Shown: piece by piece, positions 48,416-60,400 of the stretch
Layout: every line of letters starts with the position of its first letter
Numbering within the stretch: position 1 is the stretch's first letter
From: Escarpia spicata
Lineage: Eukaryota > Annelida > Polychaeta > Sabellida > Siboglinidae
Direction: 5' to 3'
Assembly (NCBI GenBank): GCA_963995525.1
Contig: OZ023209.1
Span: forward strand, 16,659,270 to 16,723,269
DNA: 64,000 nt
Program-made: the position numbers and the translations under genes
The notes under the pieces: generated by a model
Told to the model about the DNA's origin: nothing
Database searches by the model: none
What the model saw: only the letters and a program-made list of their open reading frames with translations

Positions 48416-49768
48416 TAGTTAGTTATACGAGTTAGACGAGTATCGGCGCCGTGGTGCGACGGCTCCTACATACATACATACATACATACAGAACCCCTGT
48501 ATGGGACTGACGAGGAACTGCGTGGTACTGTCAGGGAGCTGTGTGAGACTGTCAGGGAGCTGTGTGGCACTGTCAGTCAGGAGTTTGTGTGTCTGTCGGG
48601 TAACTGTGTGGGACTGTCAGGGAGCTGTAACAACCTAGTCCATGTACGGAAGGCAGACATGTAACAGGCTAGACCATGTATGAAAGGCAAACATGTAACA
48701 AGCTAGACCATATATGGAAGGTATACATGTAACAAGCTAGTTCATGTATGGAAGGCAAATATGTAACAACCTAGTCCGTGTATGGAAGGCAAACATGTAA
48801 CAAGCTAGACCATGTATGGAAGGCAAACATGTCACAAGTTAGACCATGTATGGAAGGGAGACATGTAGCCAGGGAGCTGTGTGGGACTGTCGGGAAGCTG
48901 TGTGGGACTGTCGGGAAGTGTATGGGACTGTCATGGAGCTGTGTGGGACTGCCAGAACCTACCGCTCTATCGCTGTGACTAATGAGGAGGTTCCCAAATT
49001 AAATCAAAACATGACTAATGAGGTTCTTATTAATTAATAAAGATAATTAATAGGACTCGTGTAAAAGGCAACTTACCGGTCTATTGCTAAATAATAAGAT
49101 ACGAGTTAGACGAGTATCGGCGCCGTGGTGCGACGGCTCCTACATACATACATACATACAGAACCCCTGTATGGGACTGACGAGGAACTGCGTGGTACTG
49201 TCAGGGAGCTGTGTGAGACTGTCAGGGAGCTGTGTGGCACTGTCAGTCAGGAGTTTGTGTGTCTGTCGGGTAACTGTGTGGGACTGTCAGGGAGCTGTAA
49301 CAACCTAGTCCATGTACGGAAGGCAGACATGTAACAGGCTAGACCATGTATGAAAGGCAAACATGTAACAAGCTAGACCATATATGGAAGGTATACATGT
49401 AACAAGCTAGTTCATGTATGGAAGGCAAATATGTAACAACCTAGTCCGTGTATGGAAGGCAAACATGTAACAAGCTAGACCATGTATGGAAGGCAAACAT
49501 GTCACAAGTTAGACCATGTATGGAAGGGAGACATGTAGCCAGGGAGCTGTGTGGGACTGTCGGGAAGCTGTGTGGGACTGTCGGGAAGTGTATGGTGGGA
49601 CTGTCATGGAGCTGTGTGGGACTGCCAGAACCTACCGCTCTATCGCTGTGACTAATGAGGAGGTTCCCACATTAAATCAAAACATGACTAATGAGGTTCT
49701 TATTAATTAATAAAGATAATTAATAGGACTCGTGTAAAAGGCAACTTACCGGTCTATTGCTAAATAAT
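48416..49768 (-). repeat. 677-bp tandem duplication, right arm
   Basis: Mirror of the left-arm duplication. Its TATG run lengths differ by one or two units, which accounts for the 4-8 base shift of the palindrome axis here. Confidence 0.85.
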
Positions 49769-50992
49769 AAGAACTAAATAAAATAAATGTCATGGAGCTG
49801 TGTGGTACTGCCAGGAACTGTGTGGTACTGCCGGGGAGCTGTGTGTGACTGTCAGGGAGCTGTGTGGGACTGTCGGGAGTTTTGGGACTATCAGGCGGAA
49901 CTGTGTGAGACTGTCAGGGAGTTGTGTGGGACTGTCAGGGAGCTGTGTGGGACTGACAGGGAGCTGTGTGTGACTGTAAGGGAACTGTGTGGGACTGTCA
50001 GGGAATTGTGTGGTACTTTCAGGGAGCTGTGTGAGACTGTCGGGGAGCTGTGTGGGACTGACCGGAACTGTGTGGGACTGTCAGGGAATTGTGTGGTAGG
50101 GAGCTGTGTGGGACTGTCGGGAAGCTGTGTATGACTGTCGGGTAACTGTGTGGGACTGTCAGGGAACTGCGTGTGAATGTCGGGAGCTGTATGAGACTGT
50201 CGGGAAGTTGTGTGGGACTGTCGGAAACTGCGTGGGACTGTCATGGAGCTGTGTGGGACTGCCAGAACCTACCGCTCTATCGCTGTGACTAATGAGGAGG
50301 TTCCCGAATTAAATCAAAACATGACTAATGAGGTTCTTATTAATTAATAAAAGATAATTAATAGGACTCGTGTAAAAGGCAACTTACCGGTCTATTGCTA
50401 AATAATAAGACCTAAATAAAATAAATGTCATGGAGCTGTGTGGGACTGTCGGAAGCTGTATGAGACTGTCGGGAAGCTGTGTGGGACTGTCGGAAACTGT
50501 GTGGGGCTGTCAGGGAGCTGTGTGGGACTGTCAGGGAACTGCGTGTGACTGTCGGGGAGCTGTGTGGGACTGCCAGGAACTGTGTGGGACTGTCAGGAAG
50601 CTGTGTAATACTGTTATGGAGCTGTGTGGGACTGTCGGAAACTGGGTGGGACTGTCATGGAGCTGTGTGGGACTGCCAGAACCTACCGCTCTATCGCTGT
50701 GACTAATGAGGAGGTTCCCAAATTAAATCAAAACATGACTAATGAGGTTCTTATTAATTAATAAAGATAATTAATAGGACTCGTGTAAAAGGCAACTTAC
50801 CGGTCTATTGCTAAATAATAAGACCTAAATAAAATAAATGTCATGGAGCTGTGTGGGACTGTCGGAAGCTGTATGAGACTGTCGGGAAGCTGTGTGGGAC
50901 TGTCGGAAACTGTGTGGGACTGTCATGGAGCTGTGTGGGACTGTCAGGGAACTGCGTGTGACTGTCGGAAGCTGTGTGGGACTGTCAGGGAA

Positions 50993-51944
50993 CCTAGTCC
51001 ATGTACGGAAGGCAGACATGTAACAAGCTAGACCATATATGGAAGGTAGACATGTAACAAGCTAGATCATGTATGGAATGCAAATATGTAACAAGCTAGT
51101 CCGTGTATGGAAGGCAAACATGTAACAAGCTAGACCATGTATGGAAGGCAAACATGTCACAAGTTAGACCATGTATGGAAGGGAAACATGTAGCAAGCTA
51201 GACCATGTATGGAAGACAGACATGTAACAAGCCAGACCATGTACGGAAGGCAAACATGTAACAAGCTAGTCCGTGTATGGAAGGCAAACATGTAACAAGC
51301 TAGTCCGTGTATGGAAGGTAAACATGTAACAAGCTAGTCCGTGTATGGAAGGTAAACATGTAACAAGCTTGTCCATGTACGGAAGGGAAACATGTATCAA
51401 GCTAGACCATGTATGAAAGGCAGACCTGTAACAAGCTAGACCATGTATGGAAGGTAAACATGTAACAAGCTAGTCCATGTATGTAAGGCAAACATGTAAC
51501 AAGCTAGTCCGTGTATGGAAGGCAAACATGTAACAAGTTAGTCCATGTACGTAAGACAAACATGTAACAAGCTTGTTCGTGTATGGAAGGCACACATGTA
51601 ACAAGCTAGTCCATGTACGTAAGGCAAACATGTAACAAGCTAGCCCATGTACGGAAGGCCAACATGTAACAAGCTAGTCCATGTACGGAAGGCAGACATG
51701 TAACAGGCTAGACCATGTATGAAAGGCAGACATGTAAGAAGCTAGACCATGTATGGAAGGTAGACATGTAACAAGCCAGACCGTGTATGGAAGGTAAACA
51801 TGTAACAAGCTAGTCCGTGTATGGAAGGCAAACATGTAACAAGCTAGACCATGTATGGATAGCAAATAATTAAAAAGCTAGTACATGTATGGAAGGTAGA
51901 CGTGTAACAAGCTGGACCATGTACGGAAGGCAAACATGTAACAA
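50993..51944 (-). repeat. 34-bp minisatellite, right arm
   Basis: Reverse complement of the left-arm array with the same unit order, including its rare variants. Confidence 0.9.
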
Positions 51945-52157
51945 GTTAGACGTACTGCCGGGGAGCGGTGTGTTACTGTCAAGGAGCTGTGTGGGACTGT
52001 CAGGAAATTGTGTGGCACTTTCGGGGAGCTGTGTGGGACTGTCGAACGGAAAGTACATTTTCAACGTTTTATTAAGCGTCGCCATCGTAGTACAACATTC
52101 AAAACAACGGCTTTTATTGTTAACCAATGTTATAGCAAACAAAGCAAGCATAATGTT

Positions 52158-52520
52158 CTATTCGAGTCCGCTCCTGCGCTGAATGTACGTATGGACGGTC
52201 GACTCCAGCAGAGCGCGGTTGATGTAGTCGCGCCAGTCCGTGCCTAGCAGCCAGTCCGAAACGAACTGGACCAGATACAGCGCCGCATCGATCGCGCGCC
52301 CTCTCCAGAATCATCTCACTGAGGTGTTCGGCGAGGGGGGACATCGCGTGCCGCTCATAGCGGAAGGCCAACTGACCCCGACCCGGCGCGATGACTTGAC
52401 GTTGTATCACTTCCGGCGGTGTTGGCGACACCGTGTACAGACTCTCGTACGTCAGCGGTTCGATGTGTGGTACGCCTCCTCGATGATAACGTCCAACTCG
52501 TTATCGCTACGCACGCACCC
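52158..52520 (-). pseudogene. Unrecognised gene-like unit, right arm, frameshifted
   Basis: Mirror of 43769-44131 with the same two frame shifts, so these predate the last homogenisation of the arms. A base change near 52452 differs from the left arm. The poly(A) signal is at 52118-52113. Confidence 0.5.
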
Positions 52521-53151
52521 CTACAGCACAAAGCAGATCCTACTAATCGCCTAACGCATAACTGACTAGTCTCGGATGTCTTTGCTTTCGGAAAGAAAAA
52601 GAAAAAAAAATGAACGGTCATGTAGTGCTTTTCGTTCACAAACGTTATTTACATCGATTTTCTATAATATAATGGCACTACACAGATCCCTACTCTCCAC
52701 TGATCCTAAACAACGCTTCAATTCATGCTTTTATAGTTCGTGTATCGTTTTTGAAATGGCATTGTTCTAGCTTCACATTCCGATCGTGATAAGCTACCCC
52801 CATTAGCGTCACGCGCGCCACAGCTGGCTTGCGTCACCATCCGGTTTCAGTTATTGGCAAGAAAAAAATTCGACGTTCACGTTAGCGCGTTCGTTGTCAA
52901 ATGTGACTTTCACATCGAATTTCTCTATTATTAATACTCCACAATATGCCTGATCCCTAACTAAGCGTATACAACGGTTCATTTTATGATTTAAACGTTC
53001 GTTTATTGCCATTTTGATCTCTTTGCCTTCAATGTTTTACTTCACTTTTGCGCATGCGCGCTTAACATTTTCGCGCATGCGCGCTTAACGCATAAATGTC
53101 TTTAGGAAATAATGCATGCATGCAACGGTCGTTGCTCATTTTCATTCAATC

Positions 53152-53684
53152 ATGGCTACCGCCAGCACAACGTCTGAGCAACCTTCCACGAAAGATCAGC
53201 GGTAAGTTTTATTTTATTTTATTTATTTAGTAGAGCGTTAAGTCGTCTTTTAGCCTATCCGTAAGTTTTATATTCTTTATTAATTACTTTTATATTAATA
53301 ATATACTATTCTTTATTAATTACTATTCTTGATTAATTATTGATTTAGTTCTCCTCTTATATTAATAACAGTGATTTAGTTCTCCTCCATTATTCATATG
53401 CAAAGAACAGCGGTAAGTTTTATTTTATTTATTTTATTTAGTACAGCGGTATTTCGTCTTTTATCCTATCGGTAAATTTTATATTAATTACTTTTTATAT
53501 TATTTATATGCTATTCTTGTATTAAACTATTCTTTATTATTTACTTTTATATTAATAACAGTGATTTAGTTCTTGGGAAACTCCTCATTATTCATATGCA
53601 TTATTTCACAGAATCCACCTGCCTCGACGTGGAAAGGAACCTGCCTACACACAACACTCTACAACAAACCTGTATGTCGTGTGA
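53152..53684 (+). CDS. Possible small two-exon gene in the right arm, unrecognised
   Basis: An ATG at 53152 opens MATASTTSEQPSTKDQ and ends at CAGCG|GTAAGT (53201). Between lie two diverged tandem copies of a ~200-bp AT-rich unit with further CAGCGGTAAGT junctions. An acceptor TTATTTCACAG at 53611 leads to an exon in the correct phase (IHLPRRGKEPAYTQH) that ends at TGA 53682-53684. GC content jumps at the proposed exons. An AATAAA lies at 53834. The predicted product is about 40 residues, and the exon beyond the TGA stays GC-rich, so the frame may be damaged. I do not recognise it. It is mirrored at 42605-43137. Confidence 0.35.
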
Positions 53685-54047
53685 AAACTTGCCGTTAATT
53701 CCAGCCAGTCGCTCAACAAATGCTACAACGGCAGTTTGACGGGGACAACTCACGCGCCGCTCGGCTACGACAGGGACGAGGCTCTCAAGCAAACATTACG
53801 CAGACCTGGCTCACGCCACCGTGACTTCTATTAATAAAACATAACTTACACCATTTTGCGTCCATTCGTCTATCCACCGAATATAACCATCCTGCTTTAA
53901 CAGGCCGCTGAGTACAGCTTTTAAACGCTAAATGCATGCATGGAATTCGTTTCGTTTTGATAGCGCCACGGCTGAAATTAACGCCGTTACAGAGTCGGCT
54001 AGTCGCATGGTTATATTTAGAAACTAGACCGCCGGATCATAGGTCAT

Positions 54048-54048
<1 letters not shown>

Positions 54049-54082
<34 letters not shown>
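54049..54082 (-). repeat. (CAG)n run, right arm
   Basis: Reverse complement of the left-arm run; equal length in both arms although such runs normally change length quickly. Confidence 0.95.
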
Positions 54083-54083
<1 letters not shown>

Positions 54084-54608
54084 GAGCGCACGCCGCTGCT
54101 GCTACATAGGGTACAGCGGGGTTATTTTCACACAATGGGTTTAGAGCGCAGCGCCGCTATAACCGTTGTGGTTATATACGGGCTTACATAAGCATATATA
54201 TATATATATCGTGCTGGCATTAACTGGCACGAAGGTGGAGCTCGGTGTGCGTAAGACGTCGTGGCAAGGCGACTAGGCCGCCAGATCATAGGCCAGCGCT
54301 GCTGGCTACTGCTACATAAGGTACAGCGGTGTTATTCTCACACAATGGGTTTAGAGCGCCGTTATAACCCAGTGGTTTTAGCTATAACCGTTGTGGTTAT
54401 ATAAAGGCCTATTACGTATATATACAACGATCGCTAGGGACGCTATATAAGTGCTTACGTAAGCACAACGGTAGGTCCTACGTTGATCGCTAGGGAATTA
54501 GTCACTGGGATAACCGATAGGTGGTGACACCTCAAGCAAGGAAGGGTCATCAATCAAAAAGTGACAGGCCTATATATATAATTAATTAATTTTAATTAAT
54601 TAATTTAT

Positions 54609-55064
54609 AACCACGGTGGTTTTAGCTATAACCGTATGTCGTAACCACGGTGGTTTTAGCTATAACCACGGTGGTTTCAGCTATAACCAATATCGTAACT
54701 AGGGACGCTGTTACTGGAATAATCGCTAGATGGCGTTATCACGTAACTAGGGACGCCGTAACTAGGGATTACAGCGGCTAATCTCACTCACACTGGGTTT
54801 AGTGCATTCGTAACCACGGTGGTTTTACCGTAACCACGGTGGATTTACCTATAACATAACCACATTGGTTTCTGCTATATCCCCGTATCGTAACTAGGGA
54901 CGCTGTTATTATATTATTCGCTAGATGGCGTTATCACGTAACTAGGGACGCTTTTATTATTCGCTAGATGGCGTTATCACGTAACTAGGGACGCCGTAAC
55001 TAAGGACGCCGTAACTAGGACGTTGTTATTAACCGCTAGAGGGCGCCTGTCATTCACAAAAAGT
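54609..55064 (-). repeat. Terminal short-repeat block, right arm
   Basis: Reverse complement of 41225-41680, with the same repeat order. Confidence 0.85.
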
Positions 55065-55240
55065 GACAGGCCATCAATCACGTTTTTTATAATTAGGTTC
55101 CCGATTCCACTCAGGTTACCAAAAAGCCTTTGATCTTTTTTTTATAAGTAGGTTCCCGATTTTGAAATCGACATTTTTTATGCACGTACCTAGATACAAA
55201 AGGGGGCGTGGTTTGGGGTGTGTGTATCCTCCATACTACT

Positions 55241-55246
55241 GGTAGC
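55241..55246 (+). repeat. Target site duplication, right (GGTAGC)
   Basis: Directly follows the last base of the right arm and equals 41043-41048. Confidence 0.8.
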
Positions 55247-55512
55247 CTAGGGGGCCCAAAAACCTCCACTGGCGGCCGACGCAAATTCATATTCGGTGGG
55301 TCTAAGCCTGACATTCAGCACGAATCCACGGAGTCCACGCATTGTCGGAAGACGAGGTGGGGGTGCTGTTGAATTTGTTTTGCCGTACGCTTGTTGTAAC
55401 CTAAAGCTCTAGTGGGCAACGTAACGGAGGCCCATTCAAAAAGGTGTACGGGCACGCTAAATTCCAAAGGCTTAGGGTACTATCTTCCCCCAGGCCCCCT
55501 GGATCCGCCTGT
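55247..55512. repeat. Possible MITE interrupted by the giant element
   Basis: Joining the flanks across the insertion gives a left end with GTGGATCCTGAG and CCTAGGGGGCCC (41030-41048 plus 55247 onward). The far end has CCCCCAGGCCCCCTGGATCCGCC at about 55488-55510 (written here over 20 bases only in part: GGCCCCCTGGATCCGCC). These ends are roughly inverted. The reunited element would be about 285 bp with no coding capacity. Confidence 0.35.
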
Positions 55513-55780
55513 AACCACCGTAACTTCGAGTCCTGTTGCTGTACCGTAACGACTGCTCTCTTTTTCAGCGCACTGTAACGATTACAAGTGTTTCCACTGC
55601 ACCGTAATAAAACGTGGGTTACATGTGTACTATCAATTGACGTTATGGTCATACGGGGATGTATGTATGAATATTATATGTAAACTGCGCGTGGGACTGT
55701 TGCCACCGTATGTATGTACACTCGGCAGTAGGATATCATAATATACCTTAGATGTTTCACTTTTTGGAAGTGACACATCG
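55513..55780. other. No recognisable gene
   Basis: Short spacer between the possible MITE and a GT microsatellite. Confidence 0.4.
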
Positions 55781-55781
55781 T

Positions 55782-55818
<37 letters not shown>

Positions 55819-55865
55819 ATGCGCGCGGGCTAGCGTGTGAGTGTGTACTTGCTTGCATGCGTGTG

Positions 55866-55908
<43 letters not shown>

Positions 55909-55913
55909 CTGTG
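55781..55913. repeat. (GT)n and (GTGC)n microsatellite
   Basis: GT repeats at 55781-55815 and a regular GTGC tetranucleotide run at about 55860-55910. Confidence 0.95.
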
Positions 55914-56049
55914 TGAGTATTGTAAACGCTAGCAGTGCAATGTGCCTTTGACAAGAGAGCATACGAATTAATTCAGGGGCCGACAACCTTTATGAATGGA
56001 GAGCCAAATAGATTTTGAATAAGTCAGCGGGCCACACCTGTAGTATTGA

Positions 56050-56830
56050 ATATTGATGATTCGTTCAGTGGTGATGTGTGTGACTTGGTCATTGACCACT
56101 CTGCTCGCTGCTAGTTGCTCGTCGGTTATCACACTAGCATTGGCCAGGACTATACCTGCTCGCCTAAAGCGTGCAATTATGTTTCCTGTGCTGATTGACT
56201 GGCCGGTAACATAAGCTGTCAGCCTGCGTATGTCATACCTCGTTACAACGCGACCATTATAGAAAATTGCGACATTCTATACATTATATGCAACTTTAAA
56301 AGGTCCGAAGACACCAACATCCAATGGATGCGTTAAGTGGCTGGTGTGTGCCGGGAACATGAACAGGATGGCATTGTGTTTCTTTGCCCATTGTATTAGC
56401 GTCACATTTACATGTGAGCAATGTCCATCATAAAGAAACAGTAGAGGCTCTTCTTTACTGGTAGGAACGGAACGTACTTCAGGAAATGTTCACTGGCGGG
56501 CATTTGACCAATCCGTCTCTGACATGGTTGCTTGCGTTCCTGGAAGTGCCCCCGCAAGAAGTTCTCTTCCCTTTGAAGATCAGATATAGAGGTAGCGTTT
56601 GTCCGATGGCACTGACGCAACTAATTATTGCAGTTGTGACCGATCGTTCTGATACAACGGCCAACGGTTTTGTACCTCTAGGTGCAATAATCTTTGGGGG
56701 AACATGTTCAGGGGAGACACTTGTCTCATCCACTGTGTATATTCTGTGGGATTTGTTCAGGAGAAATTTTTTCTTAAGAATGATCAGTAGTTGGTCGTAA
56801 TAATTGTTTTATGGAACGATATTAAGGCCA
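56050..56830 (-). pseudogene. pogo/Tigger-like DDE transposase, 5'-truncated and frameshifted
   Basis: Read on the minus strand: RIYTVDETSVSPEHVPPK (first catalytic Asp within VDET) near 56750, then GTKPLAVVSERSVTTAI and LPLYLIFKG. After frameshifts near 56590 and 56500 comes LLFLYDGHCSHVNVTLIQWA with the second catalytic Asp (YDGH). The third acidic region follows as HLTHPLDVGVFGPFKVA, where pogo-type enzymes have HxxQPLDxxxF. A C-terminal YDIRRLTAYV and IIARFRRAGI block ends near 56050. The order is that of the pogo/Tigger group of Tc1/mariner transposases. The DNA-binding N-terminus is missing and no terminal repeats were found. Confidence 0.8.
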
Positions 56831-56847
56831 CAATTCCACAATGCTAC

Positions 56848-56927
56848 ATTGTCGTATTCTGACTTTCGATTATCCATCTACGCTGTCATTGTCGAATTCT
56901 GACTTTCGGTTATCCATTTACTCTCTC
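56848..56927 (+). repeat. Tandem duplication, 2 x 40 bp
   Basis: Units at 56848 and 56888 share ATTGTCG.ATTCTGACTTTC and TTATCCAT with six or so differences. Confidence 0.85.
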
Positions 56928-57464
56928 ATTGTGCAAACTTGTTGTCAGATAAGCTGTTAACCTGTTGAGCTTGTGCTGCCCCCTAGCGAACTACACCAAC
57001 TTGCAAATACTGAAATATCCCTTACTTTTTTGGAATATAAGAGTTAAGAATTTAAGTTAGGAATGTGGTGCTTCGCGACTACCATGTAGTTTTGTAGTTA
57101 AACAATGTAAAAAAATACGCGTTTTTCCGAAGCAACCCGGAGGCGCTCAGGACCAACCGCGATCGCCGATAGGCCGAGCCGCCGTCCCTTCCCCGCATGC
57201 GCTGGCTCGGTCCGAGTTGTTGGCGACGTACCAGAATTTCCGAGGACCACTATACTTTTAGACTTGTAACGCGGTCTGTCAATCTACGTGAATCATTGCA
57301 CTCAAATAAACCATTGACATAAGGGGCAAACAGTAATATTTTATTGTTTAGTCATCGAAACGTATTGCTGAAGGACATACAACTTGGGTTGCGATCTAGC
57401 GATCAATATATAGACGTTGTGGGCGAGTGGTATCACGTACACGCATGTAGAACGCAGAACTCAG
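56928..57464. other. No recognisable gene
   Basis: Includes a GC-richer stretch at about 57115-57245 without an open frame of note. Confidence 0.4.
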
Positions 57465-60400
57465 AATCAATTTATTTGACCTATAAATATGATACATAAA
57501 CAACGAATAACGCAAGTAATAGATAAGGTCGGGAGACCCCCGTTAAGATATATAATATCGCTAGCACAGGAGCCACCCCATAAATATAAACAACAATAAA
57601 ATTTACATGACACAAATCAGAATAGCATATGACTTGTTTTTATAGTTGATAATTAATCAATGTGTCAACATGCATACATAATACAAGGACTGATTTTATG
57701 TACTCGTGTACACATTGACGTACACATGGATACTGAGGTATACATTCTAATACGTATTACGAATTACAAATAAAGCAATTATGGATACGACAAGTGGATT
57801 CATAATGTAACATTTTATGTATATGTTGAAAAACGATATAGACTGTGGGTGTAAACATTAATAATGATAATACTTGGTGTATTGTTAACTGCCTCTACTA
57901 TGTTGCGTCTAACGCATTTGTTCGCAAATTCATGTTTGAATCTGGACATATACAGATTATTTCTTTCACGTGTGCAGTGCTGATGAATATCATAGATGTG
58001 TGTGCTTGGAAAAACTTTCAAGTAGTAGGGTAAAAGATTGTTAATTAATTTAGAGTAAAATCTTAATTGTTGGATTTTATAAATGTCATCCAACTTTAGC
58101 AACTGAAGTCTTTTAAAATAGGACTTGTGTGAGCATTGTATTTACTTCGAAATTATTCGTATTGCTTTTTTCTGTAATTTGAAAATTCGATGTGCCTGAT
58201 GACCCCATAAAAGTATGCCATAATTAATTTGAGGGAGAATAAGAGCATTGTACATAATATATAATGTATTTGGTGGTAAAGTGTTTAAGTTTATTTAGTA
58301 TGCCTACTGTTTTAGATATTTTATTTGTTATTTTGTTGGATGACTCTGCCAGTTTAAATGGTTATTTATTGTGATGCCTAAAAGATTTAAATCATTTACA
58401 CATTCAATGTATGCCAAATCTATTTGTAATACAGGGTATTCTACTTTCTTTTGAGGCATATGAAAAATCAATAATTTAGCCTTTTTGGCATTTAGTGACA
58501 GTTTGTTGGCTTTCAACCAATTGCTAATCTTTGTTAGTTCTTTGTTAATATTTTCACTTCGCATTTGGCTTTCTGAATCGTTAAATGTGTTTAGTGTACT
58601 AGTAAAGGTGGTGTCGTCAGCATACGTTATAAATTTGAAAAGGTAACTAGAAACTGCTATGTCATTTATATACATAATAAATAAGAGTGGACCTAAAATT
58701 GAAATTCTACGTACTGCTACGATTTTGTAAATAACTCGTACAAAGTTCCAGAGCCTTGTCATTTAATCCATAGTAATTTAACTTCTGAACCATTATATTG
58801 TGATCAATTGTGTAAAATGCGTTTGATAAATCAAGCTATATATTGATTAAAGTAACCGATTTATCAAATTCTTGTATAATTCTGTCTATGATTTCAAGTG
58901 GAGCAAGCTCAGTAGAATGTTTCTTTCTAAACCCATATTGGCTATTGTAGTATAACGCTTTAGAATGGAAGTAGTCGTGGATTTGATCAAACATAACCCT
59001 TTCAAAAAAGTAGGAAATCACTGGCAGGATAGAAATAGGACGATAAAGGTTAAAGTCAGAAACATCACCTTTTTTGAAAAGGGGTATGACGTTTGCAATT
59101 TTTAACTTGTCTGGAAATATACCAGTTATTATTGATTGATTAATAATTAGAATGATTGCTGATAATTGTTGTTATACATTTTAGTCATGGTGTTGAACTA
59201 CCGTCGTTTCCGCAACTTGATTTTTGAGGTAAACGATATATTAACAGTAGTTTCCATGTTAATTGGGTTAAAGTTGAAGATGTGAAATATCGGGTTATTC
59301 AGGTAATATTTGTATGATTTATCCCCACTAGGAGTTGTTTTAGAGGCTAGAGTAGGACCAGAATTAGTACAAAAACGTGTTAAATCTGTTTACAATAATG
59401 CATTTGTCGATAATCATTTCCCCATCGAGTTTGAACAAATCTGGAATTTTTTTTCTTTCTTTTGACTTTTCTGAATAATTTCTTTAATTAAACATCACGT
59501 CTTTTTAACATCATGCTTATGCTTTTCAACACTGGATTGGTAATGCATTTGCTTAGCTAATCTAATATTACTTTAAAGAATGTAATTATAAGTATGTAAG
59601 TCAGTTTTAAGTTTATATTAATGCTCAGTATTTACGTGAGTCTATTTCATTCTCGAATACAATTTGTTTCTAAACTTTATCGACATAATAATGCCCTTGG
59701 TAATCCAAGGAGTGGTCTTATGTTTATATTTGTTAAATTTAATTACTTTAATAGGCAGAAATGTATCCATAGCTGCAGTAACAATTTCATCAAGGATATT
59801 GTAGTTTTCATTCGGATCCGTATGAGTATCAGTGTTAAGTTTATGACGATTTGAGTTAATAATTTCAGTTTTAAAAGTATTGAGTGAGTCAGGATTTTGT
59901 TGTTTTATTCGTATAAAACTTGGTACCTCATTAGAGGTTTCGACATAGTCCAGACTTAGAAAGTACGAAAAGTGATCAGAAACAGTGCTCACTATAATAC
60001 CAGTTGAGGATTTGAAGAATCCTATTGACAAATTGCATAAAACATTATCAATGAGTGTTATATGATATTCTGAAAGTCGTGTTGGCATAGTAATTTTAGG
60101 GAAGAAACCATGTGAAACGATTGTATCGAAATATTCACATATTATGTTTTTTTTGGTTAATTTTAAGCAAATCAATATTGTTATCTCCTGCAATTATTAT
60201 TTCACTTTAATATTTTGGTAAATCAACTAAATGTGATGCCAATTCGCTATATCTCTAGGTGGTCTACATATATTTCCAAGAATTATTTTTTCTTTACGGC
60301 ACAACATGTTATTTCAATCAATTGACCTTCCCAAGTGTCTGTATTAGCATGGGCTTTTACAGATTTGTAATTGTATTTGTTGCTGAGATAGATTGCCAAG

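Larger units (their letters stand above)
41049..55240. mobile_element. 14.2-kb foldback element with 6-bp target duplication, Maverick/Polinton-like
   Basis: The element starts AGTAGTATGGAGG and ends CCTCCATACTACT. Its halves are inverted copies: position x pairs with 96289 minus x over most of its length, with small shifts of 4-8 bases only near the centre. Arms (41049-47965 and 48332-55240) are at least about 99.8 percent identical by the differences I noticed. The flanking GGTAGC repeat starts exactly where the arms end. Six-base duplications with 5'-AG termini are known for Maverick/Polinton DNA transposons, but the arms lack recognisable DNA polymerase, integrase, ATPase or capsid genes. 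It is therefore best read as a non-autonomous, foldback derivative. An unrelated foldback class is the main alternative. Confidence 0.7.
48332..55240 (-). repeat. Right arm of the giant inverted repeat
   Basis: 6909 bp, the reverse complement of the left arm in the same order. Substitutions relative to the left arm were seen at left positions near 41195, 42656, 43837, 45788, 46095, 46470 and 46615. Small TATG-number differences occur near the centre. Confidence 0.95.

Noticed and set aside
44345..51944. Repeat arrays with regular units as CRISPR or coding repeats (WDCRELCGTV-like frames)
   Set aside because: The 34-bp and 21-bp units are contiguous minisatellites. The apparent Cys/Trp-rich proteins exist in frames that shift with unit number and appear identically reversed in the other arm.
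41049..55240. Palindrome as an assembly or foldback-read artefact
   Set aside because: An artefact would not be expected to give a 6-base direct duplication exactly at both arm ends, different unique flanks, and scattered arm-to-arm substitutions. Long reads should still confirm it.
41049..55240. Integrated herpesvirus-like inverted repeat
   Set aside because: Large inverted repeats suggested it briefly, but no herpesvirus core gene is recognisable, and the AG ends with a 6-bp duplication fit a transposon better.
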